From Lentibacillus cibarius (GTDB lineage Bacteria > Bacillota > Bacilli > Bacillales > Amphibacillaceae), in NCBI RefSeq assembly GCF_005887555.1, contig NZ_VCIA01000001.1, positions 2,108,001-2,172,000 of the forward strand: a stretch of 64,000 bases of DNA, given 5' to 3'. The translations under genes and the position numbers were made by a program. Below are positions 9,441 to 19,545 of the stretch, in pieces. The notes beneath the pieces are model-generated. The model saw only the letters and a program-made list of their open reading frames with translations, was not told where the DNA came from and did no database searches. Numbering within the stretch: position 1 is the first letter of the stretch; every line of letters starts with the position of its first letter.

Positions 9441-9474
9441 AATAAAGTCCAGCGATTCTCTATGTCCCCATGTA

Positions 9475-10248
9475 CTATATAGGTGCGGTTAAGCGAATGG
9501 GGACTTTTTGCATGTCAGCATTAACGTAACTATTAATCACCCCTTTAGCGAAGACAGTTTCTTTTGGTAACCATTTTTGTTCCAGTGTTATATCAATCGG
9601 ACGGCTGAATGGGGATGTGTCCATGACAACTGTCTGTTCGTTCTTCCAGCGGAGGTTAACCTTGGTTGTATTTAAAAATGGCGAAAGCGAAGAAGAAACT
9701 GGAATGCCATCTTTGAAAAAGGGATGCTCATCTTGTTTTGCTGATCCCGGTTCATTCAGACAAACAAATAAAGACAGGTTATCTAGAAACTGAAGTAATC
9801 CATAGTGAATAAAAAATCTTTCCTCATCAAACGCACCCACGGTTTGACGGATCCGCTCCTGACGTTGTCTTTCAAATAGTACAAATGAACGTGCAGCTTC
9901 ATTCGAATCATTAAGAAGGAAACGCGTATAATGTTCGCTGCACAATAATGCAGCATAAGTGTCCTGTTTTTCTACCTCATCAATTCCGTGTTTGTAAAAA
10001 ACAGTTTTAGGTGGGTTGCGAAAATCCGTGAAGTTATAAGGCTGTTGTTTTTGGTCATTCCAGAACGGCTGCTTATCCAACTCTTTCCATGCATAATCAT
10101 GATTTTTAATGGCGTATAGAACAGATTGTTTGAATTCATTCCCCGGCAAAATCGTTGCTTTGAGACAAGCTGCCATTTCTCCGGACAGTTTGGCATGATG
10201 TTCCTGTTCAATCATAACAAACGCTTCTTGGCTATCCCGCACAATCAT
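9475..10248 (-). CDS. DUF3891 family protein
   Basis: The 257-residue soluble protein begins MIVRDSQEAFVMIEQEHHAK, the typical opening of DUF3891. It has several conserved-looking His and Asp residues (EQEHHAKLSGEM, AIKNHDYAW, LCSEHYTRF) that recall a metal-dependent helical fold of the HD type. That functional link is inference. The start was set at ATG 10248, which has AAAGGG about 8 nt upstream; the GTG at 10257 abuts the ribosome binding site. It is divergent from the small gene at 10439. Confidence 0.8.
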   Translation of the reverse strand: MIVRDSQEAFVMIEQEHHAKLSGEMAACLKATILPGNEFKQSVLYAIKNHDYAWKELDKQPFWNDQKQQPYNFTDFRNPPKTVFYKHGIDEVEKQDTYAALLCSEHYTRFLLNDSNEAARSFVLFERQRQERIRQTVGAFDEERFFIHYGLLQFLDNLSLFVCLNEPGSAKQDEHPFFKDGIPVSSSLSPFLNTTKVNLRWKNEQTVVMDTSPFSRPIDITLEQKWLPKETVFAKGVINSYVNADMQKVPIRLTAPI

Positions 10249-10438
10249 TAATGACACCCTTTCCCGTATGGTGATGAATGAAGTTTCAGTTGGAACCCAG
10301 TATTAAATCCAGTATACGAAACCGGACGTAAGTTTTACAAATGAACACAATTCAGTGGCAGACAAGGGCTAGGATGATGCTTATAAAAGATGTATGGTAT
10401 CATATGTGTTAGAAAGATGCATGAAGGAGGTGAACAAA

Positions 10439-10669
10439 ATGGGGAAATGCATGATTGATCATTCACATCAGGATGTTGTGGAAAAGCTAGAGAGTCTAAA
10501 AAGTTTTTTGCCTAAAGATTTAATTACAAAAATAAACCGATTTTTAGATAATAGTCACGGACAGGAAACATTGAACACGCTTTTTCATTTGTTGAAAAAA
10601 TATGATCTCGCTTCGGAAGAGGAACGGTTAGACCGGAATAAGAAGCTGCACTCGCTTATCAGTGGATAA
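10439..10669 (+). CDS. small hypothetical protein (76 aa)
   Basis: Nothing was recognised. The start at 10439 is firm: AAGGAGGTGAACAAA lies directly upstream. The protein is soluble, with a short N-terminal Cys/His segment (GKCMIDHSHQD) and then amphipathic helices (VEKLESLKSFLP, KINRFLDNSHGQETLNTLFH, EEERLDRNKKLHSLI). The pattern suggests a small helical binding protein. It precedes the threonine operon by about 200 nt and may or may not be co-transcribed with it. Confidence 0.6.
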   Translation: MGKCMIDHSHQDVVEKLESLKSFLPKDLITKINRFLDNSHGQETLNTLFHLLKKYDLASEEERLDRNKKLHSLISG

Positions 10670-10882
10670 AGTTTAGACGGCTTCCCGATGGTACTCCGGG
10701 AGGCCCTTCCTATGGGGACTGATATCCTTAGCCGATACTGCCAACGAATAGGTGGTAGAAAGCTACAAATATATACAACTGCAAAATATTAAAGATTAAA
10801 TAATAAAAAAATTAGCTATTGCCATACTTCGCTTTTCATGTTTAAATATATGAAACACGAATACAGATTACGGGGTGATGAC
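10670..10882 (+). other. leader region before hom, with hairpin
   Basis: This 213-nt gap holds a stem of 9 bp with one G-U pair (GGCTTCCCG at 10679 with CGGGAGGCC at 10697) that lacks a T run. An AT-rich stretch follows, and then a possible promoter (TTGCCA near 10819 and TTAAAT about 17 nt further). No known riboswitch class was recognised. It could hold a terminator for the 76-residue gene or a leader for hom; neither is shown. Confidence 0.35.
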
Positions 10883-12190
10883 TTGAAAGATAATGTAGCA
10901 GTTGGATTATTAGGCGTCGGTGTTGTTGGCTCCGGGGTCATTAATTTAATTGAAAAACATCAGGAGAAACTGGCCCACCAGTTGGGGTGTGGTGTCCATG
11001 TAAAAAGTGCACTCGTACGTAACCTTGATAAGCAGAGGGACACCGGTGCGGATATGAACGGTACTATGCTAACAACAGACCCGGATGCTGTCCTAGGTGA
11101 CCCGGAAATTGACGTTGTTGTAGAAGTAATGGGCGGTATTGATGAAGCGCGTGAAGTCATCTTAAAAGCATTTAAAGCTAAAAAGCATGTCGTGACAGCG
11201 AATAAAGATTTGGTTGCCCTTCATGGGGGTGAGTTGCATGAGGCTGCTGAACGCAATAAATGCGACTTTTATTATGAAGCCAGCGTTGCCGGCGGAATTC
11301 CAATCTTAAGAGGGATCACCGACGGATTCGCATCCGACCATATTGAACAATTAATGGGCATCGTGAACGGTACGACCAATTACATAATGACAAAGATGAA
11401 CCAGGAAGGACTCAGCTATGAGGCCGCATTACAAGAAGCGCAGGAACGCGGATTCGCCGAAGCTGATCCTGCATCAGATGTTGAAGGACTTGACGCTGCA
11501 AGGAAAATGGCCATTTTGGCACGACTTGCCTTCTCCACTTACATCGATCTTGAAGATGTAGAAGTAACAGGGATAAAAGATATTGATATAGTCGATCTGC
11601 AATATAGTGATAGTTTAGGATTCACAATGAAGCTGATTGGATTTGCTAATTTTGACGGCACACAAGTAGAAGTGAACGTTCAGCCGGTGCTTATTTCCAA
11701 ACAGCATCCACTTGCAGATGTCAAAAATGAATATAATGCTGTGTATGTTTACGGTGAAGCAATTGGAGAGGCGATGTTCTATGGTGCAGGCGCCGGAAGT
11801 ATGCCTACAGCATCAGCGGTTATATCTGATGTGGTTACAGTAATTAAAAACATGCACCGTGGCGTAACAGGCGGCCAATTTGTTGAGCCGCGTTTTAAGA
11901 AGCGTCTTAAATCTGATGAACAGCGATTTGGGGAGTATTACTTCCGTGTTCATGCTACCGATGAGGCTGGTGTATTCTCCAGGATTTCATCATTATTTAA
12001 TGAGTTGGATATTAGCTTTAAACAAATATTGCAGAATCCATCAGAAGACGATGACGTAGCAGAAATTGTTGTCATAACCCATAGAACGTCACTGCACAAT
12101 ATGCAAAAAGCCTTAGAAGAACTGAAAAATCTGGAACAAGTAAAGGCTATCAAGAGTTTTTATAAAGTAGAAGGAGATGCTGACGCATGA
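10883..12190 (+). CDS. hom: homoserine dehydrogenase
   Basis: The 435-residue enzyme reduces aspartate semialdehyde to homoserine, the branch point to threonine and methionine. The Rossmann motif [11 protein letters not shown] lies near residue 8. [36 protein letters not shown] and [16 protein letters not shown] are the canonical catalytic and substrate segments. A C-terminal ACT domain begins near 355 ([17 protein letters not shown]), so feedback inhibition by threonine is likely. TTG 10883 follows GGGGTGAT and gives the usual family length; an in-frame ATG at 10838 would add 15 residues unlike the family. Its stop overlaps the thrC start by 4 nt. Confidence 0.95.
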   Translation: MKDNVAVGLLGVGVVGSGVINLIEKHQEKLAHQLGCGVHVKSALVRNLDKQRDTGADMNGTMLTTDPDAVLGDPEIDVVVEVMGGIDEAREVILKAFKAKKHVVTANKDLVALHGGELHEAAERNKCDFYYEASVAGGIPILRGITDGFASDHIEQLMGIVNGTTNYIMTKMNQEGLSYEAALQEAQERGFAEADPASDVEGLDAARKMAILARLAFSTYIDLEDVEVTGIKDIDIVDLQYSDSLGFTMKLIGFANFDGTQVEVNVQPVLISKQHPLADVKNEYNAVYVYGEAIGEAMFYGAGAGSMPTASAVISDVVTVIKNMHRGVTGGQFVEPRFKKRLKSDEQRFGEYYFRVHATDEAGVFSRISSLFNELDISFKQILQNPSEDDDVAEIVVITHRTSLHNMQKALEELKNLEQVKAIKSFYKVEGDADA

Positions 12191-13248
12191 CATGGCAAGG
12201 CGTAATAAGACAATTCAGGACACAGCTGCCGGTGACAGACAGCACCCCGGAATTGTCACTTTATGAAGGCAATACACCACTTATTCACTTTCCGAATCTT
12301 TCCGAACAGCTTGGAATTGAATTATACGGCAAAACGGAAGGCATTAATCCTACAGGTTCATTTAAGGACAGAGGTATGGTTATGGCTGTTGCTAAGGCGG
12401 TGGAAGCGGGTAGTGAAGCCGTTATTTGTGCATCAACCGGGAATACGTCTGCTTCTGCTGCAGCCTACGCGGCTAGGGCTGGATTAAAGGCGATTGTCGT
12501 TATCCCGAAAGGAAAAATTGCTCTTGGAAAGCTTGCCCAGGCAGTGATGTATGGGGCATCCATTGTTGAAATTGATGGTAATTTTGACGATGCGTTGAAG
12601 ATTGTAAGGAAATTAAGTGAAACTGAACCAGTGACATTGGTCAACTCGGTTAACCCATATCGATTAGAGGGGCAAAAAACAGCAGCCTTCGAGGTTTGTG
12701 AACAGCTTGGAACTGCACCGGATATTTTAAGTATTCCTGTCGGTAACGCTGGTAACATTAGCGCTTACTGGAAGGGGTTTACGGAATATAATGAAGTGAA
12801 CAGAACCGGTTTACCAAAAATGTACGGTTTTGAGGCGGAGGGTGCTGCAGCCATTGTTCGTGAAGAAGTCATTACTCAGCCGGAGACCATTGCTACGGCC
12901 ATACGAATCGGTAATCCGGCGAGTTGGCAGCTGGCACTCAAGGCACGGGATGAATCCGATGGGAAAATCGATTCCGTGACAGATGCGGAAATTGCCAATG
13001 CGTACAAGCTGCTTGCCAGTAGGGAGGGTGTATTTGCAGAGCCCGCATCTTGTGCTTCTGTAGCAGGTATAATCAAACAGTGTGAGGATGGATTGATTGC
13101 TAAGGGAGCAACAGTTGTAGCTGTTCTTACCGGAAATGGATTGAAAGATCCGCAAACGGCAATTGATCAGATAGATACTGCCCCGGTGACCTTACCAAAT
13201 GATGAGGACGTAATTTTTGATTATATCAAGAAGCTGGTACGTGTATGA
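12187..13248 (+). CDS. thrC: threonine synthase
   Basis: The 353-residue PLP enzyme converts O-phosphohomoserine to threonine. The PLP lysine is K60 in [28 protein letters not shown] and the phosphate-binding [12 protein letters not shown] complete the fold-type II signature. It is the short Bacillus-type form. The ATG overlaps the hom stop (ATGA) with AAGGAG upstream, and its own stop overlaps the thrB start in the same way, so the three genes are translationally coupled. Confidence 0.95.
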   Translation: MTWQGVIRQFRTQLPVTDSTPELSLYEGNTPLIHFPNLSEQLGIELYGKTEGINPTGSFKDRGMVMAVAKAVEAGSEAVICASTGNTSASAAAYAARAGLKAIVVIPKGKIALGKLAQAVMYGASIVEIDGNFDDALKIVRKLSETEPVTLVNSVNPYRLEGQKTAAFEVCEQLGTAPDILSIPVGNAGNISAYWKGFTEYNEVNRTGLPKMYGFEAEGAAAIVREEVITQPETIATAIRIGNPASWQLALKARDESDGKIDSVTDAEIANAYKLLASREGVFAEPASCASVAGIIKQCEDGLIAKGATVVAVLTGNGLKDPQTAIDQIDTAPVTLPNDEDVIFDYIKKLVRV

Positions 13249-14138
13249 GACCATTTCGCATACACGTACCAGCCAGTTCGGCAAATATAGGCCCGGGGTT
13301 TGACTCTCTGGGCCTAGCGTTAGGTTTATATTTAACATTGGATGTAGCCACTGCAGAGACCCGGGAAGTTGTGCAATGTTCCCCGCATTTGCCTGAAATG
13401 CCAACTGGCGAGGATCATTATATTTTTCAAATAGCCGATCAAACGGCAGCACGCTGGCATAAAGAACTTCCGCCGTGTAAAGTAACGTTGCAGAGTGATA
13501 TACCACTTGCCCGTGGACTTGGCAGCAGCGCTTCAGCGATTGTTGCTGGAATAGAGCTTGCCAATCAGCTGTGCAAGCTGTCTTTATCGCCAGAAGACAA
13601 GCTCACGTTTGGCAATGAGATTGAGGGACATCCGGATAATATCGCTCCGTCTATATTTGGCGGGCTGACGATAACCACAATCGCTGCCGGATCCGTTGAT
13701 TGGATTCAAATGCCTGGTGTGGATGCCGATGTCGTTGTCTTTATCCCTGACCAAGATTTAAAAACTGCGGCAGCACGAAAGGTTCTGCCGGCTACTTATT
13801 CAAGGGAACTTGCTACAGCTGGAAGTTCCGTCAGCAATGTTTTTGTCGCATCATTGCTGTCTGGTAATTATCCCATGGCAGGCAAAATGATGGAAAATGA
13901 TTTATTTCATGAGCCTTACCGGTCTGATTTGATTCCGAATTATAACGAAATCAGACGGCACGCTAAAGAAAATGGCGCATACGGAACCGTTATTAGCGGT
14001 GCAGGGCCAACAATGATATCACTTTTTCCAAAGGGAGAAGCAGATGCAATTGTCCCTCAACTACAAAGAATATTCCCTGCCTATGATATTAAACGAGTAG
14101 CCGTTGATTCTAAAGGGGTGAATACGACCTGGGGTTAA
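13245..14138 (+). CDS. thrB: homoserine kinase
   Basis: The 297-residue GHMP-family kinase phosphorylates homoserine, supplying ThrC. The N-terminal [19 protein letters not shown] and the ATP-binding loop [16 protein letters not shown] (about 87-102) are clear, and the third GHMP motif appears near 248 ([16 protein letters not shown]). It overlaps thrC by 4 nt (ATGA). It is the last gene of hom-thrC-thrB, the same order as in Bacillus subtilis. Confidence 0.95.
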   Translation: MRPFRIHVPASSANIGPGFDSLGLALGLYLTLDVATAETREVVQCSPHLPEMPTGEDHYIFQIADQTAARWHKELPPCKVTLQSDIPLARGLGSSASAIVAGIELANQLCKLSLSPEDKLTFGNEIEGHPDNIAPSIFGGLTITTIAAGSVDWIQMPGVDADVVVFIPDQDLKTAAARKVLPATYSRELATAGSSVSNVFVASLLSGNYPMAGKMMENDLFHEPYRSDLIPNYNEIRRHAKENGAYGTVISGAGPTMISLFPKGEADAIVPQLQRIFPAYDIKRVAVDSKGVNTTWG

Positions 14139-14234
14139 TTCCTTTTGTCATCAGTCATTTCTCAACGTGAATATTTCTGAGCCTGACGAAGAAAATAGGT
14201 GAGGAATTATTCTTCGAGAGGGTGCTGAAAACAG

Positions 14235-15479
14235 ATGGCTATACCACGAGAAAAAGGATTGGATCATACGCTTACCATGCTGTCGGAGGGCTATAATTAT
14301 ATTGGAAGCCGACGTAAGCGCTTTGCCTCAGATATTTTTCAAACTCGGCTATTAGGTAAGAAGGTTATTTGCATTGGCGGTGAGGAAGCCGCTGGAGTTT
14401 TTTATGACGAAGAAAAGTTTAAACGAAAAGGAGTGGCACCAAACCGGGTCAAGCAAACATTATTTGGAAAAAAAGGTGTACAGGGGTTGGATGGTGCTGC
14501 CCATAAGCATCGGAAACAGCTATTTATGTCACTAATGACACCTGAGCGGCTTAATAACTTGAAAGACATAACTGAAAAACAATGGGAAATTGCGGTGGCT
14601 AACTGGCAAGAGAAGAAAAAGTTCCCCCTTTTTCATGAAGCGGAGAAAATCATGTGTCGTATTGCTTGTCAATGGGCAGGCGTACCGTTATTCGCCAACG
14701 AGTTGAACAGGCGGACTAATGATCTCTCGGCAATGATTGATGCATTTGGAGCAGTCGGGCCGAGGCATTGGCGTGGACGAACAGCCCGTAACCGTTCCGA
14801 GCAATGGATTAGAAATATGATTGATCAGGTCCGTAATGGAAAACAACATCCAAATATGGATACCGCTTTGTATGCTATGGCGTGGCACCGTGATTTGAAT
14901 GGTAACCTGCTGGATTTACAAACGTCTGCTGTGGAACTTCTAAATATAGTACGACCAATTGTGGCTATTGGTCGGTATGTTACATTCGGTGCACTGGCAA
15001 TGCATGACTTTCCGGAAACGAACGAGAAATTAAAAACAGGTGATGATGGCTATAGCAGAATGTTTGTTCAGGAAGTTCGCCGTTATTATCCGTTTGGTCC
15101 ATTTCTCGGTGCTAAGGTGCGTAACGATTTTACATGGGGAGGGCACCACTTTAAAAAGGATACACTTGTTTTCCTCGATATTTATGGCACCAACCATGAC
15201 CCTGATTTGTGGAAAGAACCTTATACCTTCAATCCGGAGCGTTTCAAGGAATGGAAAGGCAGGCTTTTTGATTTTATCCCACAGGGCGGCGGTGATTACC
15301 ATATGGGACATCGTTGTGCAGGGGAATGGGTGACGATAGAAGTGATGAAGGTGAGCCTGGAGTTTCTGGCGAACCACATGGATTATAAGGTGCCGAAACA
15401 GGATTTGCGGTATGACATGGTACGAATACCATCCTTACCGAAAAGCAGGTTTATGATAAGTGATGTGACGGCAAAATAA
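14235..15479 (+). CDS. cytochrome P450, CYP152-type fatty-acid peroxygenase
   Basis: The 414-residue P450 resembles the CYP152 branch (YbdT/CypC, P450-BSbeta, OleT). The haem cysteine is in [18 protein letters not shown], with C near 362. The I-helix carries the Arg-Pro pair ([20 protein letters not shown]) that replaces the usual acid-alcohol pair and binds the fatty-acid carboxylate in this branch. Such enzymes use hydrogen peroxide to hydroxylate or decarboxylate fatty acids, so no reductase partner is needed, and none is seen nearby. It lies about 95 nt after thrB with its own GAGAGGG site and ends at a strong hairpin. Confidence 0.88.
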   Translation: MAIPREKGLDHTLTMLSEGYNYIGSRRKRFASDIFQTRLLGKKVICIGGEEAAGVFYDEEKFKRKGVAPNRVKQTLFGKKGVQGLDGAAHKHRKQLFMSLMTPERLNNLKDITEKQWEIAVANWQEKKKFPLFHEAEKIMCRIACQWAGVPLFANELNRRTNDLSAMIDAFGAVGPRHWRGRTARNRSEQWIRNMIDQVRNGKQHPNMDTALYAMAWHRDLNGNLLDLQTSAVELLNIVRPIVAIGRYVTFGALAMHDFPETNEKLKTGDDGYSRMFVQEVRRYYPFGPFLGAKVRNDFTWGGHHFKKDTLVFLDIYGTNHDPDLWKEPYTFNPERFKEWKGRLFDFIPQGGGDYHMGHRCAGEWVTIEVMKVSLEFLANHMDYKVPKQDLRYDMVRIPSLPKSRFMISDVTAK

Positions 15480-15527
15480 AGCACGACAAAATGTCCTTGT
15501 AAAAAGTTGTAAGGTTGTAAGTAGGTA

Positions 15528-15570
15528 CCTTTGAAACGATGAAATTTATCGTTTCAAAGGTTATTTGTCT
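15528..15570 (+). terminator. terminator after P450
   Basis: A perfect 13-bp stem CCTTTGAAACGAT / ATCGTTTCAAAGG with a 7-nt loop is followed by TTATTTGTCT. It lies about 50 nt after the P450 stop codon. Confidence 0.75.
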
Positions 15571-15856
15571 TAACATTCACTATAATGGCGAATGCCAAGT
15601 TTTTGTAGAATAAAAGGGTGGCTTTTCAAATAACGAACGGCCTGTTATGGTATTCATCCCATGACGGGAAGAGCCTGCAGGTGTGGCTGAATTTAGTATG
15701 AGTAGGTGGTAGAAACGTTAGGGAAAAGTATAGGTAAAAAAGTGCTGCAAGCTAGGGTCGCCACTAGTGAAGCGTATAAGCCAGATAGGCAAAATTAAAC
15801 GGTATCTGGCGCAATGTTGTTGTATTGAAACGTTAAAGAGCGGTGGTTGGTACGGA
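15571..15856. other. 286-nt region without a gene; possible structured RNA or remnant
   Basis: No open frame of note was seen on either strand. The stretch is richer in G (GGTGGTAGAAA, GGGAAAAGTATAGG, GCTAGGGTCGCC) than ordinary intergenic DNA here and has the purine-run texture of a structured RNA. A TATAAT at 15581 has no good -35. It could be a decayed group II-type intron or an orphan RNA; both are guesses. Confidence 0.3.
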
Positions 15857-16303
15857 CTAAATTAATTCCTCGAGTGTTTTTCGAAACAGACGTTTAAATT
15901 GTAGTTCATCTTCGTTCGTGAAAGCTTTTGGTCCTTTTGTGCGTTTGCCGCTTTTACGTGCCATTGCATTTATATAGCGTGACTGCAGTAACTGATCGAT
16001 GTTTCGGTTCGTGTAAGCAAACCCTTTGTGATGGAGAACAATACATCCTTTGGAGAGGGCGAGAGATGCCAGGCCGTAATCTTGTGTAATAATAATATCG
16101 TCGCTTTGTGCTAATTGCATAATCCGATAATCCGCAGCTTCAGCCCCTGTGTCAACATATACTGTTTTGACGCCGGATTGCTCGTCATCATGTGAAAAAT
16201 GGGAAAAACTTTTCACGAGTATAACTGGAACAACATATTCGTGAGCAATGTCAACAATCGTTTGTTTAACTGGACAGGCATCCGCATCAACGTAAATTTT
16301 CAT
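15857..16303 (-). CDS. YaiI/YqxD family (UPF0178) protein
   Basis: The 148-residue protein is of UPF0178, a PIN-like fold family of unknown substrate. The N-terminal [14 protein letters not shown] and the later [18 protein letters not shown] are the family signatures and place acidic residues as in PIN nucleases. The start ATG 16303 has GGAGGAAG upstream; the longer frame reaching 16441 adds an unrelated hydrophobic leader. It is convergent with the region after the P450. Confidence 0.88.
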   Translation of the reverse strand: MKIYVDADACPVKQTIVDIAHEYVVPVILVKSFSHFSHDDEQSGVKTVYVDTGAEAADYRIMQLAQSDDIIITQDYGLASLALSKGCIVLHHKGFAYTNRNIDQLLQSRYINAMARKSGKRTKGPKAFTNEDELQFKRLFRKTLEELI

Positions 16304-16757
16304 TAGTATCTTCCTCCGTTTTATATACAGCAATTTTAGCAGAGGAGATGTCATAAGACCAAGTACTTTGAATAAAAACGTCGATATGTCGAATATTGCT
16401 GATATAGACAAGAAATGACTAGTGAAGTGCAAATGGACCATCGCTTACAAGCTGTTAATAAAATTCCGCGCGAACGCATATGCATTTTACAAAATCATTT
16501 CTGAAGGAGGCGTTATTTATTTTTTAGCATCTGCAGTAGTATAGGACATAGCGTGTAATAATGGTGATTTCAAACCCCCTTAGTCGAGGAAGTTGCGTAA
16601 TATGAGTGAAATTTGCGTGAAACAACTAGCGAGAAGAGGTGTGGTTTATTAGGGAGATCTAGGTATGGATTTCTTTGGAAAATGGACTTTATTAATAAAT
16701 GTATAAGCAAATGGCCATACTATACGATAAACAGTGGTTTTTAGCGATTTTTATGAG
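16304..16757. other. intergenic region between YaiI and BCCT genes
   Basis: About 450 nt without a supported gene. It holds the upstream region of the YaiI gene and two very short ATG frames of 16 and 14 codons (near 16602 and 16664) that I do not call as genes. A GAAGGAGG at 16504 is not followed by a usable start. Confidence 0.4.
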
Positions 16758-16786
16758 TTGACGATTTATTTCATCATCACTATAAT
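16758..16786 (+). promoter_or_regulatory. sigma-A type promoter of the BCCT gene
   Basis: TTGACG (16758-16763), a 17-nt spacer and a consensus TATAAT (16781-16786) lie about 160 nt before the BCCT start, leaving a long untranslated leader. Confidence 0.75.
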
Positions 16787-16947
16787 GAAAAACTATGTAA
16801 AAAAATAAACGAGCAAGCTGATGGTTTTAGAGAGATAGATGTAAATATATGGTTGCTGAGAAGCAATCATTTACCATCCAACGGTCTTTTATGACAACGA
16901 ATTTAGGATGATAAAGACACTTGCTCCTAACATTTGGGAGGAAAAAC

Positions 16948-18507
16948 GTGCAGAAAAAGAAAGTTAAAATGGATTGGACGACATTTGCAGTAAGTGGCGG
17001 ATTCTTAATTTTATTTATTGTTTTATCACTCATGAACAGTGAAGCAGTATCAAATTGGATAACTACGCTTTTTGACTTTTCCGCAAAATATTTTGGGGCT
17101 TATTGGCAGGTCCTCATGTTCGGTAACTTTGTCATTGGGATATTTTTAGGCTTTTCAAGGTTCGGAAAGGTACGTCTTGGTGGAGCAAATGAGCCTAAGT
17201 ATAGCTACTATCGCTGGGTTGCGATGATTTTAGTTACACTCCTGGCAAGTGGTGGTGTATTCTGGGCGGCAGCTGAACCAATGAATCACTATATGACGGA
17301 GCCTCCATTATTTGGCGGTGGAGAGTTTGAAAATATACCGGCTGCTTTTGCACAGGCATTTATGCATTGGGGCTTTTTCGCCTGGGCAATTCTGGGGACA
17401 TTGGCTACCATTGTAATGATGTATGTGCACTATAGCAAAGGTTATCCTATGCGGCCGCGAGCGTTATTATTTCCGGTTTTCGGAGAGAAAATATTCCATA
17501 AGAGTATTATCGGTTCCGCGGCTGATATTTTTTCCATTATCGCAATCGCTGCGGGTACATTGGGACCTCTAGGTTTTCTTGGGTTACAGATATCATATGG
17601 TCTCAATCATATCTTTAACGTGCCAAATACTGTAACAGTAAGTGTTATGGTTATTGTCGTCCTTGTAGCGATTGCTGCAATCTCAGCTGCTACTGGCGTT
17701 GACAGAGGAATTCTTATCTTAAGCCGTGTTAATGTTGGTATGACTTTTGTGTTAGGTATTATTGTCTTGCTGATTGGCCCAACGTTTTTTATTATTGATT
17801 CATTCGTTGGTGGAATGGGAACTTACTTACAAAACTTCTTTACGATGAGTTTTTTCCGCGGTGATGATGCATGGCTCGGTTCGTGGACACTATTTTTCTG
17901 GGGCTGGTTTATTGGTTATGGCCCAATGCTGATCATCTTTATCAGTCGCATTTCCCGCGGGAGAACAATAAGGGAATTGATTATTGCGGTGTCCATCGTT
18001 GCGCCACTCGTTACGAATTTCTGGTTCTCCATTATAGGTGGTACAGGGGTCTTTTTTGAAATCGGCAACCCAGGCTCTGTATCGGGCGCCCTGAATGAAG
18101 CCGGAATGCCTGCTGCTGTTATGGCGATTATGGATCAATTGCCGATCGGCATGATTATGGCGGTTGCGTTTTTAGTTATATCGGTTATTTTCGTAGCAAC
18201 AACTGCAGATACAATATCTTATACAGTTGCTGTAACACTAACTGGTAACGATCAACCTAAACGATGGTTGCGTGTATTTTGGGCGTTAATTTTCGGTGTA
18301 ACAGCAATGGTAATCCTGACCATTGGAGAAGGAAGCATAACGGCTATCCAGAATTCGATTGTCATTACCGCTGTACCTGTATCGTTTCTGTTATTGCCGC
18401 CGTTATGGAACGCACCGCAAATTGCTAAAAAGATGGCGCTGGAACAGGGGCTTATGTGGGAAAGACCACGAAAAGGAAGATCAATTAAGGTTTACAATAG
18501 AAAGTAA
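16948..18507 (+). CDS. BCCT family transporter, atypical
   Basis: The 519-residue membrane protein has about 12 transmembrane segments and the BCCT signature in TM8 and the loop after it (FFWGWFIGYGP ... ISRISRGRTIRELI). BCCT carriers take up betaine, carnitine or choline with Na+ or H+. The TM8 tryptophan box of BetP (WAWWISW) reads WGWFIGY here. The TM3 glycine motif is replaced by LLASGGVFWAAAEPM, so the substrate is doubtful. GTG 16948 is preceded by GGGAGG at 6 nt. The gene has its own promoter and a terminator at 18510, so it is monocistronic. Confidence 0.85.
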   Translation: MQKKKVKMDWTTFAVSGGFLILFIVLSLMNSEAVSNWITTLFDFSAKYFGAYWQVLMFGNFVIGIFLGFSRFGKVRLGGANEPKYSYYRWVAMILVTLLASGGVFWAAAEPMNHYMTEPPLFGGGEFENIPAAFAQAFMHWGFFAWAILGTLATIVMMYVHYSKGYPMRPRALLFPVFGEKIFHKSIIGSAADIFSIIAIAAGTLGPLGFLGLQISYGLNHIFNVPNTVTVSVMVIVVLVAIAAISAATGVDRGILILSRVNVGMTFVLGIIVLLIGPTFFIIDSFVGGMGTYLQNFFTMSFFRGDDAWLGSWTLFFWGWFIGYGPMLIIFISRISRGRTIRELIIAVSIVAPLVTNFWFSIIGGTGVFFEIGNPGSVSGALNEAGMPAAVMAIMDQLPIGMIMAVAFLVISVIFVATTADTISYTVAVTLTGNDQPKRWLRVFWALIFGVTAMVILTIGEGSITAIQNSIVITAVPVSFLLLPPLWNAPQIAKKMALEQGLMWERPRKGRSIKVYNRK

Positions 18508-18509
18508 TA

Positions 18510-18538
18510 GGGGTACCTTAGGGTGCTCCTTTTTTTTT
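18510..18538 (+). terminator. terminator after BCCT gene
   Basis: GGGGTACC pairs with GGTGCTCC (two G-U pairs) across a 4-nt loop, followed by nine T residues, immediately after the BCCT stop codon. Confidence 0.85.
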
Positions 18539-18540
18539 AG

Positions 18541-18625
18541 AAGATAAGAAACTACTAAATTTATCGATATAATTTTTACTTGCAAGCTTAAGACACGTCC
18601 GGATCCAGCGCCTTTGTTCGATTGC
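18541..18625. repeat. dispersed intergenic repeat, short copy
   Basis: It shares the left part of the repeat seen at 24405 and 58760 (TAAATTT..CGATATAA.TTTTACTTGCAAG, then ACACGTCCGG) and then jumps directly to the right end CGCCTTTGTTC. The GC-rich core is missing. It looks like an internally deleted copy. Confidence 0.65.
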
Positions 18626-18693
18626 CATCTGTTATCGATATAAATTTTGTGTATTTTTTGATATACTTGATAGTATCAAGGGAGGCGTAACGG

Positions 18694-19512
18694 TTGAATC
18701 AAGCAAAACAATTGCAAAAAGATGCAAATAATATATTGAAACAGACAAGCCGTACATTTTACGTACCAATAACATTACTAAAATCACCATTGAAACAAAC
18801 AGTTGGATCGGCCTATCTATGCATGCGTGCTGTTGATGAGATAGAGGACCATGTAGAATTGAACGTACAAACAAAACAGTATCTGCTAAGGTCAACAAGC
18901 GCATTATTGCAACATCCGTTTAACGACCAGGCATACCGGGAATTGTTGCGGCCCTATGAGTCTTTACTTCCAGAAGTAACGGTAAGGTTGGGAGATTGGA
19001 TTCGTCTATGCCCGGATGGGATTGTTGATAAAGTTAAAGAATCGACAAGCATCATGGCTGCCGGAATGGCTGACTGGGCGGAAAAAGGCTGGCATATTAA
19101 AACGAAAGAAGACCTTGATGATTATACATATTACGTTGCTGGTCTCGTAGGTGTCATGCTGTCAGACATCTGGAAATGGTATGACGGGACGGAAACAGAT
19201 CGTGAGCTTGCGATAGGCTATGGACGCGGACTACAAGCAGTGAATATATTGCGCAACCAGGACGAGGACAGTGAACGTGGTGTGAACTTTGTACCAAATG
19301 GTTGGAATCGGGATGACATGTTTCACTACACCGAAAGTAATCTTGCGCAGGCTGACGAGTATATGAAGGCTATTAAGACCCGTAATATTCTGCTGTTTTG
19401 CAGAATCCCGCTTGCATTGGCAAAGCGGACGGTCAAAGCATTGAAAGAGGGCCGGGAAAAGATTTCCAGGTATGAAGTGGAGACAATTGTAGAGGAAATG
19501 AAGGATGATTAG
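18694..19512 (+). CDS. squalene/phytoene synthase family protein
   Basis: The 272-residue helical enzyme is of the trans-isoprenyl diphosphate synthase, head-to-head type. The opening SRTFYVPITLL and the first acidic motif DEIEDH (about 49-54) are intact. The second motif reads NILRNQDEDSERG (about 187-199), with Asn where synthases that make squalene, dehydrosqualene or phytoene usually have the first Asp (RDxxED). A similar change occurs in the Bacillus farnesyl-diphosphate phosphatase YisP, from memory, so product formation is uncertain. TTG 18694 follows GGGAGG at 8 nt. No desaturase or hopanoid gene is adjacent. Confidence 0.83.
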   Translation: MNQAKQLQKDANNILKQTSRTFYVPITLLKSPLKQTVGSAYLCMRAVDEIEDHVELNVQTKQYLLRSTSALLQHPFNDQAYRELLRPYESLLPEVTVRLGDWIRLCPDGIVDKVKESTSIMAAGMADWAEKGWHIKTKEDLDDYTYYVAGLVGVMLSDIWKWYDGTETDRELAIGYGRGLQAVNILRNQDEDSERGVNFVPNGWNRDDMFHYTESNLAQADEYMKAIKTRNILLFCRIPLALAKRTVKALKEGREKISRYEVETIVEEMKDD

Positions 19513-19516
19513 AAAA

Positions 19517-19545
19517 AGACCGCTAATAAGAGCGGTCTCTTTTGT
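19517..19545 (+). terminator. terminator after squalene-synthase-family gene
   Basis: A perfect 8-bp stem AGACCGCT / AGCGGTCT with a 6-nt loop is followed by CTTTTGT, 5 nt after the stop codon. Confidence 0.88.

Noticed and set aside
10749..10761. The 13-mer TAGGTGGTAGAAA shared by the hom leader and the region at 15704
   Set aside because: A shared 13-mer is expected by chance in 64 kb, and the flanks do not align.
10670..10882. A known riboswitch in the hom leader
   Set aside because: None of the conserved blocks of the SAM, lysine, T-box or TPP classes could be found.
16602..16720. Short ATG frames of 16 and 14 codons upstream of the BCCT promoter
   Set aside because: No supporting conservation can be seen, the sites are weak, and the frames lie before the promoter.
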